Shown here: positions 47,829-57,298 of the stretch, piece after piece
How positions within the stretch are numbered: the first letter of the stretch is position 1
How the letters are laid out: each line of letters opens with the position of its first letter
Assembly: GCF_026420145.1 (NCBI RefSeq)
Contig: NZ_JAPMLV010000001.1
Span: 1,178,001-1,242,000, forward strand
DNA length: 64,000 nucleotides
Direction: 5' to 3'
DNA from: Enterobacter pseudoroggenkampii
GTDB lineage: Bacteria > Pseudomonadota > Gammaproteobacteria > Enterobacterales > Enterobacteriaceae
Notes under the pieces: generated by a model
Databases searched by the model: none
What the model was told of the DNA's origin: nothing
The model's input: the letters and a program-made list of their open reading frames with translations, nothing else
Made by a program: the position numbers and the translations under genes

Positions 47829-48520
47829 GGCTGTCTGAACCTGTAACCCACGCCGCGAACGTTGATCAGTACGCCGGAAATACCCGCCGCTTCAAGTTTT
47901 TTACGCAGGTTATAAATATGGGTGTCCACCACGCGCTCCAGCGCCTCGCTTTCCGGCAAGCAGTGTTCCAGTAAATACTGGCGGGAGAACGGGTGCGCAG
48001 GAGAACGCAGCAGCGTTGCCAGAAGCGAGAATTCCGTTGGCGTAAGATCGAGCATCACGGGGGCGTCGTCGCCGTTATCCACGCTCGCCACAATGGCGGC
48101 GACATCCACCTCCAGCGTTTGCCAGCGAAGGATCGCTTCGTCTGTCTCTTTTTTACTGCTGCGCCGCAGCACCGCCTGCACCCGCGCCACCACTTCGCCC
48201 GGATGATAAGGCTTCACAACGTAATCATCGGCACCGTAACGCAGGGCGCCAATGCGATCGGGAGTATCCCCCATGGCCGTAACCATAATCACCGGCACAT
48301 CGCTTTTACGACGCAGGCCCGCCAGCACCTCGGTGCCGTTAAGCCCCGGCAGCATTACGTCCAGCAGAATGAGGTCGGGCTTCCACCGCTGCGCCATATC
48401 CAGGCCGGAAAGACCGTCCCCGGTAATGGTCACGTCGTAATTTTCACGCCGTAAATAGGCTTCGAGCACGCCAGCCGCATCGGCGTCATCTTCAATAATC
48501 AGCACTCTTCTGGACAACAT
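47825..48520 (-). CDS. OmpR-family response regulator of the efflux locus
   Basis: This 231-residue regulator has a receiver with Asp11/Asp12 and phospho-acceptor Asp54 (LILLDVMLPG), the Lys in DYVVKPYHPGE, and a C-terminal winged helix. ATG 48520 is preferred (AAGGTG five bases upstream) over GTG 48547. It is the first gene of a four-gene set RR-HK-MFP-RND, all joined or close, and is divergent from the MipA-type gene, so one region can hold both promoters. Confidence 0.9.
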   Translation of the reverse strand: MLSRRVLIIEDDADAAGVLEAYLRRENYDVTITGDGLSGLDMAQRWKPDLILLDVMLPGLNGTEVLAGLRRKSDVPVIMVTAMGDTPDRIGALRYGADDYVVKPYHPGEVVARVQAVLRRSSKKETDEAILRWQTLEVDVAAIVASVDNGDDAPVMLDLTPTEFSLLATLLRSPAHPFSRQYLLEHCLPESEALERVVDTHIYNLRKKLEAAGISGVLINVRGVGYRFRQP

Positions 48521-48644
48521 CCGTTCACCTTGACCATTTCTTAACACTATCCCGACGATTCATTGATTCAGCCAAATCATACTGCGCCAACATTGTGTGG
48601 TCGCCCCTGAATCAGGAGACGCCAGCGTCTGTATGGAGAGCAGT

Positions 48645-49430
48645 ATGATAGCGATAAAAAAAGTCCTGTATATGTCCGTCCCGCTTCTGATGGTCGTGAC
48701 GTCTGGCGTGCAGGCGGATGATGGCACCGCGTCCGATTCCTTAACCGTCGGGCTGGGAGGGCAGTATGCCCCGCGTTACTCAGGCTCAGACAAGCAGGTG
48801 TGGCAGGTGGTTCCGGTGCTGCAGGGTCGTAAAGGCGCTTTCTTTATTGATGCGCAAAAAGGGGTGGGATATGACCTGCAAAATGACAGCGGTTGGTATT
48901 TCGAACACACGCTGGGCTACGACTTTGGAAGGGCTGAGAAAAATTCTGGCTGGCGTGAGGGGGCAAACAATCTGAAAGGGATGGGGGACATTGATGCCAC
49001 CCTGAATACCGGCCTTGCCGTAGGCTGGCAGACCGAGCCATGGCTGAGTATGGAAGGCAAAGCGACGCTGCCGTTAACGGACAGCCAGGGGGTAAGCTAT
49101 CAGGCCTCCGTGACGCTAATCCCTTTACAAAATAACCAGGACACGGTCGCCTTGCAGTCTGCGGCCCTGTTTGGCGACAGCCGTTATCTGAATACGTGGT
49201 ATGGGGTCAGCGAGCAGCAGAGTCGCCGCACTGGATATCGCCGCTATTCAGCGCCGGGTGGATTTTATGGCGTCGATACCAGCCTGACCTGGAGCCATCA
49301 GTTCGATGCTCACTGGGGGACGGTCCTGAGCGCGGACTATACCTGGCTTAGCGATCGTGCGAATAACAGCCCGATCGTGATGCGGCGCAACGAGGGGTCT
49401 GCAACCGCCGCTATCACCTGGACATTTTAA
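48645..49430 (+). CDS. MipA/OmpV-family outer-membrane protein
   Basis: The precursor is 261 residues with a signal peptide (MIAIKKVLYMSVPLLMVVTSGVQA), followed by a beta-rich domain ending in WTF, the C-terminal Phe typical of outer-membrane beta-barrels. The sequence pattern GLGGQYAPRYSGSDKQVWQVVPVL matches MipA/OmpV. Such proteins scaffold MltA-PBP1B or are regulated by antibiotic and envelope stress. The start ATG 48645 has GGAG upstream; earlier in-frame ATGs would hide the signal peptide. It is divergent from the two-component genes. Confidence 0.85.
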   Translation: MIAIKKVLYMSVPLLMVVTSGVQADDGTASDSLTVGLGGQYAPRYSGSDKQVWQVVPVLQGRKGAFFIDAQKGVGYDLQNDSGWYFEHTLGYDFGRAEKNSGWREGANNLKGMGDIDATLNTGLAVGWQTEPWLSMEGKATLPLTDSQGVSYQASVTLIPLQNNQDTVALQSAALFGDSRYLNTWYGVSEQQSRRTGYRRYSAPGGFYGVDTSLTWSHQFDAHWGTVLSADYTWLSDRANNSPIVMRRNEGSATAAITWTF

Positions 49431-49465
49431 ATTCGCAGAGCACGATGTGAGCGAGGGGAAGAGGA

Positions 49466-49813
49466 TTACTTCTTCTTATCCATCATCGCCTTTAAATCGG
49501 CAAACGGGTTAAACGTGGCAACGCCCACGTCTTTTTGCGCGTCTTCCCCGGCGACCACGGTGGTGCCGTACTGATCCGCTTCGGTGTATTTCGAATGCTC
49601 GTGATCGTGGCAAAACAGGCACAACAGCTCCCAGTTGCTGCCATCTTCCGGGTTGTTGGTATGGTCGTGATCGATATGGTGAACCGTGAGTTCACGCAGA
49701 TTGGAATAGACGAACTCGCGCGAGCAGCGTCCACACACCCATGGATAGATTTTTAATGCTTTTTCGCGATAGCCGCTTTCCAGCCGCGCGTAGTTTTTGG
49801 GGATCAAAGCCAT
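49466..49813 (-). CDS. yajD: YajD, HNH nuclease-fold protein
   Basis: This 115-residue protein has the HNH/zinc finger architecture: CGRCSREF, then LTVHHIDHDHTNNPEDGSNW, then CLFCHDHEHSK. It matches E. coli YajD over its full length. HNH domains bind a metal and cut or bind nucleic acids; YajD function is not known. It is convergent with the MipA-type gene. In E. coli it lies elsewhere on the chromosome, so its presence here is part of the local rearrangement. Confidence 0.93.
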   Translation of the reverse strand: MALIPKNYARLESGYREKALKIYPWVCGRCSREFVYSNLRELTVHHIDHDHTNNPEDGSNWELLCLFCHDHEHSKYTEADQYGTTVVAGEDAQKDVGVATFNPFADLKAMMDKKK

Positions 49814-49991
49814 TGCCGGTTTTACCTGCCATGAAAAAAGTGGGGGATATTATATCCCATTATGGCGCGTAATGACGCCCCGCTCAATTCTGTCAATTTA
49901 TTTGAATCACTCCGTTAAATAAACGGCATTTATTCTCACCGGGTAATGCGTAAAGTGGACAGAACGCAACGCATTATCAGGACACATGGTT

Positions 49992-51017
49992 ATGAAAAAG
50001 ATCGGGTTTTTATCCTTTGGCCACTGGACGCCTTCACCGCAGTCCGGCACGCGCTCGGCGGCAGACACGCTGCTGCAGTCCATCGATTTAGCCGTGGCGG
50101 CTGAAGAGCTGGGGGCAGACGGCGCGTATTTCCGCGTGCACCACTTTGCCCGACAGCTTAGCTCGCCGTTCCCTCTGCTGGCCGCTATTGGCGCAAAAAC
50201 GAAGACCATCGAAATCGGCACCGGCGTGATCGATATGCGCTATGAAAATCCGATGTACATGGCTGAAGATGCGGGCGCGGCGGACCTGATTTCCGGTGGT
50301 CGCCTGCAGTTGGGCATCAGCCGTGGCTCCCCGGAGCAGGTTATTGATGGCTGGCGTCATTTCGGCTATGTCCCGCAGGAAGGGGAAAACGAATCGGACA
50401 TGGCGCGTCGTCATACCGAGGTGCTGCTTGAGGTGCTGCGTGGGGAAGGGTTTGCCAAACCGAACCCGCAGCCAATGTTCCCGAATCCGCCGGGGCTGCT
50501 GCGCCTGGAGCCGTATTCTGAAGGGCTGCGCGAGCGTATCTGGTGGGGCGCCGGTTCAAATGCGACGGCCGTATGGGCCGCAAAGCTGGGAATGAACCTG
50601 CAAAGCTCAACCCTGAAGGACGATGAAACCGGTGAGCCGTTCCATATTCAGCAGGCAAAACAGATCCGCGCGTACCGTCAGGCCTGGAAAGAGGCAGGGC
50701 ATACGCGCGAGCCGCGGGTGTCGGTCAGCCGCAGTATTTTTGCGCTGATGGACGACCGCGACCGGATGTATTTCGGTGCCAGCCGCAACGACAGCGATAG
50801 CGTGGGTTATCTTGATGAGAAAACGCGCGCCATCTTCGGCCGCAGCTATGCCGCGGAGCCGGACAAGCTGGTTGAACAGCTGAAAAAGGACGAGGCGATT
50901 GCCGAGGCGGACACGCTTTTACTGACCGTACCGAACCAGTTGGGTGTGGATTATAATGCGCACGTGATTGAGTCTGTTCTCAAACATGTCGCACCGGCAA
51001 TGGGCTGGCGCGAGTAG
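49992..51017 (+). CDS. LLM-class flavin-dependent oxidoreductase
   Basis: This 341-residue protein has the bacterial luciferase-like TIM-barrel fold. Segments such as LAVAAEELGADGAYFRVHHFARQLSSPFPLLAAIGAKT, GVIDMRYENPMYMAEDAGAADLISGGRLQLGISRGSPEQ and GAGSNATAVWAAKLGMNL are typical. It uses FMN or F420-like flavin supplied by a reductase; the substrate is unknown. Translation starts at ATG 49992 (MKKIG). The next gene starts 25 bases after its stop. Confidence 0.88.
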   Translation: MKKIGFLSFGHWTPSPQSGTRSAADTLLQSIDLAVAAEELGADGAYFRVHHFARQLSSPFPLLAAIGAKTKTIEIGTGVIDMRYENPMYMAEDAGAADLISGGRLQLGISRGSPEQVIDGWRHFGYVPQEGENESDMARRHTEVLLEVLRGEGFAKPNPQPMFPNPPGLLRLEPYSEGLRERIWWGAGSNATAVWAAKLGMNLQSSTLKDDETGEPFHIQQAKQIRAYRQAWKEAGHTREPRVSVSRSIFALMDDRDRMYFGASRNDSDSVGYLDEKTRAIFGRSYAAEPDKLVEQLKKDEAIAEADTLLLTVPNQLGVDYNAHVIESVLKHVAPAMGWRE

Positions 51018-51042
51018 TTCCGCTAGCAGCCGTGAGATCGTA

Positions 51043-51990
51043 ATGGAAAACCTGGCCCTCTGGTATCGCCATTTTGGCGAGCCAGAAACCGTTCTGCAAC
51101 CTGAAACCGCGCCGCTGGGGGCGCTTGCGCCGGGTCATCTCCGCGTGCGAATGCTGTTTTCTCCGGTGAACGCGTCCGATCTCATTCCCATTACCGGCGC
51201 CTACCGTCACAGAACCTCTTTACCGGCGGTCGCGGGGTATGAAGGTGTCGGTATTGTCACCGGGGCGCCCGCCTCGTTTAAGCATCTGGTGGGGCAGCGC
51301 GTCCTGCCGCTGCGCGGTCAGGGCACCTGGCAGCGCTATGTGGATTGCCCGGCAGAGTATGCGATACCCGTTCCGGACGTTGTCGACTCGCACCTGGCCG
51401 CGCGGGCCTACATCAACCCGCTGGCGGCGCAGATGATGCTGACCCGCTACCCGCCTCGTGGAAAGCGGGTGCTGCTCACGGCTGCCGGGTCGGATTGCGC
51501 CATTCTGCTGGGGCAGTGGGCGCGTCAGGCGGGGGCGGAAGCGGTGTATGGCATTCACCGTTCTGCCGTGCATGCTGAACGGCTGGAGGCGATGGGGATC
51601 ATTCCCGTCGCGCAGCATGACGCAAACAGAATCGGCACCGTCGCCGCCCGCAGCGATATCGTCTACGATGCCACCGGCGGGCCGCTTGCGGAAGCGATCC
51701 TCAGCGTGATGCCCGAGCAGGGCATGTTTGTTTGCTACGGCCTACTCTCCGGGCAAACCTTCAGACAGCAACGGCCCGTGCCGCGCGTGGCGTGGTTCCA
51801 TATCCGAAACGGTCTGGACGCGCTCAGCGCTGAGGCGTGGCGCGCCGAGTTTGACCGCATCTGGCTTAATTTGCCCAACAGTGGGTACAGCGACGTCACG
51901 GTGTATCCACTGGCGGAATGGCAGAGAGCGATCGGTACGTATCGCGAAGGTGGAAGGACCCGCAAGCCCCTCCTGTCGATGGCGGACTGA
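51043..51990 (+). CDS. MDR-family NAD(P)-dependent oxidoreductase
   Basis: This 315-residue medium-chain dehydrogenase has a GroES-like N-terminal domain (VRMLFSPVNASDLIPITGAYRHRTSLPAVAGYEGVG) and a Rossmann domain (VLLTAAGSDCAILLGQWARQAGAEAVYG). The zinc-ligand cysteines are not evident, so it belongs to the quinone/enoyl reductase type. It follows the LLM gene closely and is probably co-transcribed with it. ATG 51043 is chosen because the frame before it overlaps the LLM gene. It is convergent with tqsA. Confidence 0.82.
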   Translation: MENLALWYRHFGEPETVLQPETAPLGALAPGHLRVRMLFSPVNASDLIPITGAYRHRTSLPAVAGYEGVGIVTGAPASFKHLVGQRVLPLRGQGTWQRYVDCPAEYAIPVPDVVDSHLAARAYINPLAAQMMLTRYPPRGKRVLLTAAGSDCAILLGQWARQAGAEAVYGIHRSAVHAERLEAMGIIPVAQHDANRIGTVAARSDIVYDATGGPLAEAILSVMPEQGMFVCYGLLSGQTFRQQRPVPRVAWFHIRNGLDALSAEAWRAEFDRIWLNLPNSGYSDVTVYPLAEWQRAIGTYREGGRTRKPLLSMAD

Positions 51991-51993
51991 CCG

Positions 51994-53028
51994 CTATTGA
52001 TGGCTCATATCGCTCAGCAGCACGGCGATACTTTGCCCTCCCGCCGTCTGCTCCAGACCAATCTTGACGATGATGGTCAGCGGGACGGAGAGCAGCATCC
52101 CAACGGGCCCGAGCAGCCAGCCCCAGAATATCAGGGACAAAAAGACCACCAGCGTGGAAAGTCCCAGCCCTCGCCCCATCATGCGTGGCTCAAGAATATT
52201 ACCGAACACCAGATTGATGACCAGGTATCCGGCCAGCAGGATCAGCGCGTCATAAAGCCCGCTGAAAACCAGCACCTGAAGGATAGGGGGGATCGCCGCC
52301 AGCACGGAGCCGATGTTGGGAATGTAGTTAAGCGCAAATGCCAGCAACCCCCAGACAAACGCAAAGCGAACGTCCAGCGCCAGAAGCATCACCCAGACGA
52401 CACCGCCCGTGACCAGACTAATGGCGGTTTTCAGCACCAGATAGTGGGAGACGCTGTCCAGCGCGCGTTGAATCGCCCCCATCCCTTCAACCGGACGGAC
52501 CATCATCTGCTGCAGCTTTGCCGGCAGCTGCGGCACCTCCAGCAGCATAAACACCACCGTTAAAAACAGCAGGAAAATGGATGTCATGGCATTGGAAAGC
52601 TGTGCCAGCAGGCTGGTGACGATCGTCATGGCCGCATTGGGGTCGATATATTTCAGGAGTTCCTCAACCGAGACTTCGATACCCGCGCGCTGCAGCCAGG
52701 GTTCAAGCTGCAGCAGCGGTATCGCCAGCGAAGAGCGGTATTTTGGCAGCGTTCGCGCCAGTTCGTTTAGCGAGGTCCCCAGATACGCCACCAGCAAGAC
52801 CATCGCCACAATAATGATGCTGATAAGCAGCGTGATGGCCAGCACGCGCGGAATGCGTAGCCGCGTCATGCGCTGTACCAGTGGATTAAGGATCACTGCA
52901 ACAAACAGGGACAGAATAAAAGGCACAATAATGTCGGCGGCAAAACGAACGCCTGTCAATATGATCACCAGCATGCCCAGCATGATGACAATTTTTAACC
53001 CGTTCAGGGTAATGATGGGTTTAGCCAT
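51994..53028 (-). CDS. tqsA: TqsA, AI-2E family transporter
   Basis: This 344-residue inner-membrane protein matches E. coli TqsA (YdgG) over its full length, starting [22 protein letters not shown]. About eight helices are visible, with the conserved [16 protein letters not shown] and [44 protein letters not shown]. TqsA exports autoinducer-2 and affects biofilm formation. It is divergent from the mdtJI operon. In E. coli it is next to pntB; here that neighbour is far away. Confidence 0.95.
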   Translation of the reverse strand: MAKPIITLNGLKIVIMLGMLVIILTGVRFAADIIVPFILSLFVAVILNPLVQRMTRLRIPRVLAITLLISIIIVAMVLLVAYLGTSLNELARTLPKYRSSLAIPLLQLEPWLQRAGIEVSVEELLKYIDPNAAMTIVTSLLAQLSNAMTSIFLLFLTVVFMLLEVPQLPAKLQQMMVRPVEGMGAIQRALDSVSHYLVLKTAISLVTGGVVWVMLLALDVRFAFVWGLLAFALNYIPNIGSVLAAIPPILQVLVFSGLYDALILLAGYLVINLVFGNILEPRMMGRGLGLSTLVVFLSLIFWGWLLGPVGMLLSVPLTIIVKIGLEQTAGGQSIAVLLSDMSHQ

Positions 53029-53448
53029 GGTGACTCCGGAAAATCTTTTTATTTATAATAAAGGTGAAAGGCATTGCAATAAACTAACCAAAATCAAACG
53101 GGATGGGTAAAGAATTGCAAAGACTTTGAGTAAAACCCTGGCTTATGGTACAAATTTAGTGTGTTTAACTACCGAGGACAATTTTCATCCGCAAAGACGA
53201 GAAGCAACAACGCGGATAATTGTAATTTTATGGACAATATGTTCAGGACGTACTCTTCAAACAATACCGCTGTATACTCCACCTCCTTCTGCCTGCTTTC
53301 TGGTGAGCAACACTGGCGCACCGCACTATAGTCATCTCTTCTGCCTGAGCTGGCGCTAAGCGCTTAGCTGTCTGATTTCAATTCGTATTTTTTGGTTTGC
53401 TGCACGCAGCGGGCCACGATGGATTATATTCTCAAGCAGGAGAAAAAC
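53029..53448. promoter_or_regulatory. tqsA-mdtJ region with long mdtJI leader
   Basis: The 420-base gap contains a probable 33-codon leader ORF (53230-53331). Downstream, from about 53350, the perfect palindrome GCTAAGCGCTTAGC could form an RNA hairpin before the mdtJ ribosome binding site. Both tqsA and mdtJI promoters must lie left of the leader ORF. Confidence 0.55.
53230..53331 (+). CDS. mdtU: Putative MdtU-like leader peptide
   Basis: This 33-codon frame starts ATGGACAATATGTTCAGG and ends at TAG 118 bases before mdtJ. It contains the segment FRTYSSNNTAVYSTSF. In E. coli a small upstream ORF, mdtU, of about this size in the mdtJI leader controls mdtJI in response to spermidine. The frame here has that position and size, although I recall its peptide sequence only in part. 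No strong ribosome binding site is seen, and an internal ATG at 53239 is possible. Confidence 0.6.
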   Translation: MDNMFRTYSSNNTAVYSTSFCLLSGEQHWRTAL

Positions 53449-53811
53449 ATGTTTTACTGGATCCTATTAGCGCTGGCAATTATCGCTGAAATTACCGGCA
53501 CGCTGTCTATGAAGTGGGCAAGCATCAGCGATGGCAACACCGGTTTTATTTTGATGCTGGTGATGATTTCGCTTTCTTATATTTTCCTCTCGTTTGCGGT
53601 GAAAAAAATTGCGCTGGGCGTCGCGTATGCACTGTGGGAAGGGATCGGTATTTTGTTGATTACGCTGTTCAGCGTGCTGATATTTGACGAAACATTAACA
53701 CCAATGAAGGTCGCCGGGTTAACGACGCTGGTCGCGGGTATTGTGCTGATTAAATCCGGTACCCGAAAACCTGGCAAACAGCAGAAGGAGCAGAACCATG
53801 CAACAGTTTGA
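53449..53811 (+). CDS. mdtJ: MdtJ, spermidine exporter subunit (SMR family)
   Basis: This 120-residue small multidrug resistance protein has four membrane helices. The conserved Glu in [13 protein letters not shown] (about residue 13) handles the proton/substrate exchange; YALWEGIG is the family dimer motif. With MdtI it exports spermidine. Start ATG 53449 has GGAG upstream and matches E. coli. The gene overlaps mdtI by 14 bases. Confidence 0.95.
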   Translation: MFYWILLALAIIAEITGTLSMKWASISDGNTGFILMLVMISLSYIFLSFAVKKIALGVAYALWEGIGILLITLFSVLIFDETLTPMKVAGLTTLVAGIVLIKSGTRKPGKQQKEQNHATV

Positions 53812-54127
53812 ATGGGTTCATGCGGCCTGGCTGGGGTTCGCCATTGTGCTGGAAATCCTGGCGAACGTTCTGCTGAAATTCTCTGATGGTTTTCGCCGTA
53901 AACTCTACGGCCTGATGTCGATTGCCGCGGTTCTGGGGGCGTTCAGCGCCCTGTCTCAGGCGGTAAAAGGGATCGATCTTTCGGTGGCCTATGCGCTGTG
54001 GGGCGGTTTTGGTATCGCCGCCACGCTGGCCGCAGGCTGGGTACTCTTCGGCCAGCGTTTAAATAACAAGGGCTGGATGGGGCTCATCTTGCTGCTTGCC
54101 GGCATGATCATGATAAAACTCGCCTGA
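53798..54127 (+). CDS. mdtI: MdtI, spermidine exporter subunit (SMR family)
   Basis: This 109-residue SMR protein has four membrane helices, with the conserved Glu in [15 protein letters not shown]. It is the partner of MdtJ in a hetero-oligomeric exporter. It is nearly identical in length to E. coli MdtI. Translation is coupled to mdtJ by the overlap. A hairpin follows at 54147. Confidence 0.95.
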   Translation: MQQFEWVHAAWLGFAIVLEILANVLLKFSDGFRRKLYGLMSIAAVLGAFSALSQAVKGIDLSVAYALWGGFGIAATLAAGWVLFGQRLNNKGWMGLILLLAGMIMIKLA

Positions 54128-54146
54128 CAGACCTCAAACCATGATT

Positions 54147-54171
54147 TACAGGCAGCGAAATTCGCTGCCTG
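54147..54171. terminator. Hairpin after mdtI
   Basis: The perfect stem ACAGGCAGCGAA / TTCGCTGCCTGT ends the mdtJI operon. There is only a weak T run, so termination may need other factors. Confidence 0.6.
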
Positions 54172-54210
54172 TATTACGCTTAGAAAAGCAAAACATGAAG
54201 AGGATGGCTG

Positions 54211-56373
54211 ATGTATCGCACATTAAGCTGGCGCAATATTCCCAATGCGAGAACGTTGTTTGCCATGGTCTTCATGGCGGGGATCGGCTTAATCATCTCC
54301 ATCATCGCACTGCTCTATCTTTCCCTGCATCTTATCAGCACCAAAACCAACGAAATTGATGAACACCGTACGGCGCTTTCCGTGCAGGGGGCTATTCAGA
54401 CCTCGGTTAATCGCGTCTCCTCGCTGGTGCTGGATAACGCCGTCTGGGACGATGCGGTGCGGGAGGCCTACCGTCCCACGCTCGATACGGACTGGTTGTA
54501 TAACACCTGGGGTGCTGGCTTTAAAATCAATAACCTCTATGACGGGACCTTCGTGCTGGATGAGCATTTCAATGTCATCTGGGGATCGTTTAAAAGTCAG
54601 CCTTTTCAGGAGACGAATCTCGATTTTTTTGGTAAGGGGCTGAAAGCCCTTATTACTCAGCACGCGCGCGACTTATCAAGCGATAAAAATATCTATGCCG
54701 GGATCAGCAAAACACGCAGCGGCGTCGCTTTTGTGGGCATTGGATTGATTCGCCCGATGGTTGGAAGATTACAGGTTACCGACGGAACACGCCGCTATCT
54801 GGTGATCACCCGTCATCTGAACGCCAGAATCTTATCCGACCTGGGAGCGACCTTTCAGATCGATAACCTTCACTTTACGCCGGAAAAAATTAACGAGCTG
54901 AGTATGCCGCTGCGCAGTTCGGCTGGGGAGCTGCTGGGCTATCTTAACTGGCAGGCGCGGCTTCCGGGGGCGCAGGCCGCCCAGGCGGCATCTTCTGATA
55001 TCAGGCAGATTGTGGTGCTGGCATCGGCCCTGATCCTGCTCTTTATTCTGGTGAGCAGCGTGGGGCTGTACAAGCTTGCGCGAGGAGAAAGCCAGGCGCG
55101 TCTGGTTGCCAGAACGGACTGGCTAAGCCACTTGCCTAACCGGCGTGCACTCATCGAGGCTCTGGATCGGGTGCGTTTACGCGGTGATACCGACGTCAAA
55201 AGCGTGGTGTTTATCGATCTCGATGGTTTTAAGGATGTGAATGATATCTATGGTCACAGCGTGGGGGACGATCTCATCGTGGCGATTGCGAAAACGCTGA
55301 GTGAACGCGTGCCGCCGGGCGGGATGCTGGCGCGGATGGGCGGGGATGAATTTGCCATGACCATCGGCGGTGATGATGCAGAGGCGCTGGCTACCGCCTT
55401 TGCCGTTTCGGTGCTGGATTTTCTCACCACCCCGGTTCAACTGGGGGAACGCACCATCCATATCGGGGCCAGTATCGGTATCGCCAGCGGAACCCTGACT
55501 GAATGCAACAGCTCAGAACTGTTTCGCCGCGCCGATATTGCCATGTATCACGCCAAAATGAGCGGGAAAGGGCGTATTACCCACTATGATGCGGAGTTGA
55601 ACAGCGTCCGGGAACGCAAGCTGGCGATTGAAAATCAGATTCGTGACGGTCTGGCACGCGATGAGTTTGAGGTCTGGTATCAGCCGATTATTGACGCCCA
55701 CAGCCAGACAATGAGCAGCGTCGAGGCGCTGGTCCGCTGGCCGCGTCGTCCGGACGGGCCGCTTGGGCCGGATATTTTTATCACCATCGCGGAGACCAGC
55801 GGTCTGATTTACAAGCTGGGCCAGTTTGTGTTGCAGCGGGCCTGCCAGGATCTGCAGCCGTACGGCGACTTAAAGCTCTCCGTAAATATCTCCCCCGCGC
55901 AATTTCGCGATCCCGCCTTTGAAGAAAAAGTGGCCAGCGTGCTGGAGACCACCCGTTTTCCGGCCCACCGACTGCAGCTTGAGGTCACGGAGTCCTACGT
56001 GCTGGAAAACCCGGAGCGTGCCCGCATGGCGATAGCCAATCTTAAAGCGTTGGGCACCGCGGTGGCGCTGGATGATTTTGGTACCGGTTATTCCAGCATT
56101 GGCTATTTGCGGCGTTTTAACTTCGACACCATCAAGATCGATAAATCCCTGGCCGGGCTGGTGGACCACGATGAACAGGCGGCCGCGCTGGTGAGCGGCA
56201 CGGTGCGGATCGCCAATGCGCTGGGCATGGCGGTGGTGGCAGAAGGGGTGGAAACCGAGAAGCAAATGAAACTGCTGCGGCTGGCTGGCTGCGATCAACT
56301 GCAGGGTTTTTGGTTCAGCCAGCCGATGCCGATTGAGTCAATCAGAGCGTTACGTAAGGTCAGACGCTGCTGA
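54211..56373 (+). CDS. Membrane-bound GGDEF-EAL protein with periplasmic sensor
   Basis: This 720-residue cyclic-di-GMP enzyme has TM1 at about 16-40, a CHASE4-like periplasmic domain (about 41-265, with LVLDNAVWDDAVREAY), TM2 at about 270-292, GGDEF and EAL. The GGDEF motif (RMGGDEFA, about residue 375) is intact, as are EAL (SVEALVRW, about 505), DDFGTGYSS and the metal ligands around NISPAQF and EVTES. Both activities are therefore possible. It stands between mdtI and the convergent ydgD, an insertion absent from E. coli at this spot. Confidence 0.9.
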   Translation: MYRTLSWRNIPNARTLFAMVFMAGIGLIISIIALLYLSLHLISTKTNEIDEHRTALSVQGAIQTSVNRVSSLVLDNAVWDDAVREAYRPTLDTDWLYNTWGAGFKINNLYDGTFVLDEHFNVIWGSFKSQPFQETNLDFFGKGLKALITQHARDLSSDKNIYAGISKTRSGVAFVGIGLIRPMVGRLQVTDGTRRYLVITRHLNARILSDLGATFQIDNLHFTPEKINELSMPLRSSAGELLGYLNWQARLPGAQAAQAASSDIRQIVVLASALILLFILVSSVGLYKLARGESQARLVARTDWLSHLPNRRALIEALDRVRLRGDTDVKSVVFIDLDGFKDVNDIYGHSVGDDLIVAIAKTLSERVPPGGMLARMGGDEFAMTIGGDDAEALATAFAVSVLDFLTTPVQLGERTIHIGASIGIASGTLTECNSSELFRRADIAMYHAKMSGKGRITHYDAELNSVRERKLAIENQIRDGLARDEFEVWYQPIIDAHSQTMSSVEALVRWPRRPDGPLGPDIFITIAETSGLIYKLGQFVLQRACQDLQPYGDLKLSVNISPAQFRDPAFEEKVASVLETTRFPAHRLQLEVTESYVLENPERARMAIANLKALGTAVALDDFGTGYSSIGYLRRFNFDTIKIDKSLAGLVDHDEQAAALVSGTVRIANALGMAVVAEGVETEKQMKLLRLAGCDQLQGFWFSQPMPIESIRALRKVRRC

Positions 56374-56374
56374 T

Positions 56375-57196
56375 TTACTGCTGCGCCAGCGCTTCCAGCT
56401 TGTCGCGAAAACCGGTCACGGACAAGGCCCGGTTATCGGCGCGCCAGCGATCTTTCGCCGCCGGGGCAGAGCTCTGCACACCGATCAGCTGCCAGCCGTT
56501 ATCTGTTTTCAGCATCAGCGGTGAGCCGCTATCGCCCGGTAACGTATCGCACTGATGGGAGAGCACGCTGGTTTGCGCCCAGCCCGTCACAATACAGTCG
56601 GTATGCGTATAAAGCGTATCCAGATGATCGACAGGATAGCCCGATTGCGTCACCTTCCGGTCGGCGGCTTTCAGCGCGGCGGTGAGTGCGGCTTTGTCGC
56701 CCTCAAATAACGGCAGCGGCGTAATGCCTGAAGGCGGGTAGCGTAAAACGATCAGGCCAAAGTCCCATGAGGCAGCCCCCGGCGGCACGATCCAGCCGTC
56801 ACCATCCGGTTTCAGGCGTTTGCCAAGAGAAGGATCAACCCGACCTTCAATGCCGTGGATTTCATAGCGCCAGGTCCCTTTTTGCGACACAAACCGCAGG
56901 GCAACCGCTTTATCCGGCTTGCCGTTTGGTGGAGTTAACAGACAGTGGCCTGCCGTCAGGGCAAGCTGCGGGGTGATCAACGTCGCAGTACATAAGTTAC
57001 CGCTGGCGGTTTCCAGTTGACCTATAGCATCCCAGGGGGCCTGAGTGGGATCGGCGACGCGCGTGCGATCGTCATGACCGAAAAAAAGCGTCTTTAGCTC
57101 TTTCGCGCTAATGGTGTCATCACCGCCATCATCCGCATGTGAAAATCCAGAAAAAAGACCAAACGTTCCCAGTAACAACACAACAGATTTACGCAT
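56375..57196 (-). CDS. ydgD: YdgD, exported trypsin-like serine protease
   Basis: The precursor is 273 residues with a signal peptide ([21 protein letters not shown]). The catalytic triad is visible: His84 in LTAGHC, Asp in SWDFGLIVL, and Ser in PGDSGSP. It matches E. coli YdgD, an uncharacterised periplasmic protease-like protein. The cysteines at TAGHC, NLCTA, HTDC and HQC suggest disulfides. It is convergent with the GGDEF-EAL gene and downstream of asr and ydgU on the same strand, as in E. coli. Confidence 0.92.
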   Translation of the reverse strand: MRKSVVLLLGTFGLFSGFSHADDGGDDTISAKELKTLFFGHDDRTRVADPTQAPWDAIGQLETASGNLCTATLITPQLALTAGHCLLTPPNGKPDKAVALRFVSQKGTWRYEIHGIEGRVDPSLGKRLKPDGDGWIVPPGAASWDFGLIVLRYPPSGITPLPLFEGDKAALTAALKAADRKVTQSGYPVDHLDTLYTHTDCIVTGWAQTSVLSHQCDTLPGDSGSPLMLKTDNGWQLIGVQSSAPAAKDRWRADNRALSVTGFRDKLEALAQQ

Positions 57197-57298
57197 ATCA
57201 CACTCTGGTGGGGGTAATTATGATTATTAAAAGTGAACCCTATGAAAATACTATAGACGGGACAGCGCTAAAGTGGGAGTAAAATCAGCGTGCTACAA

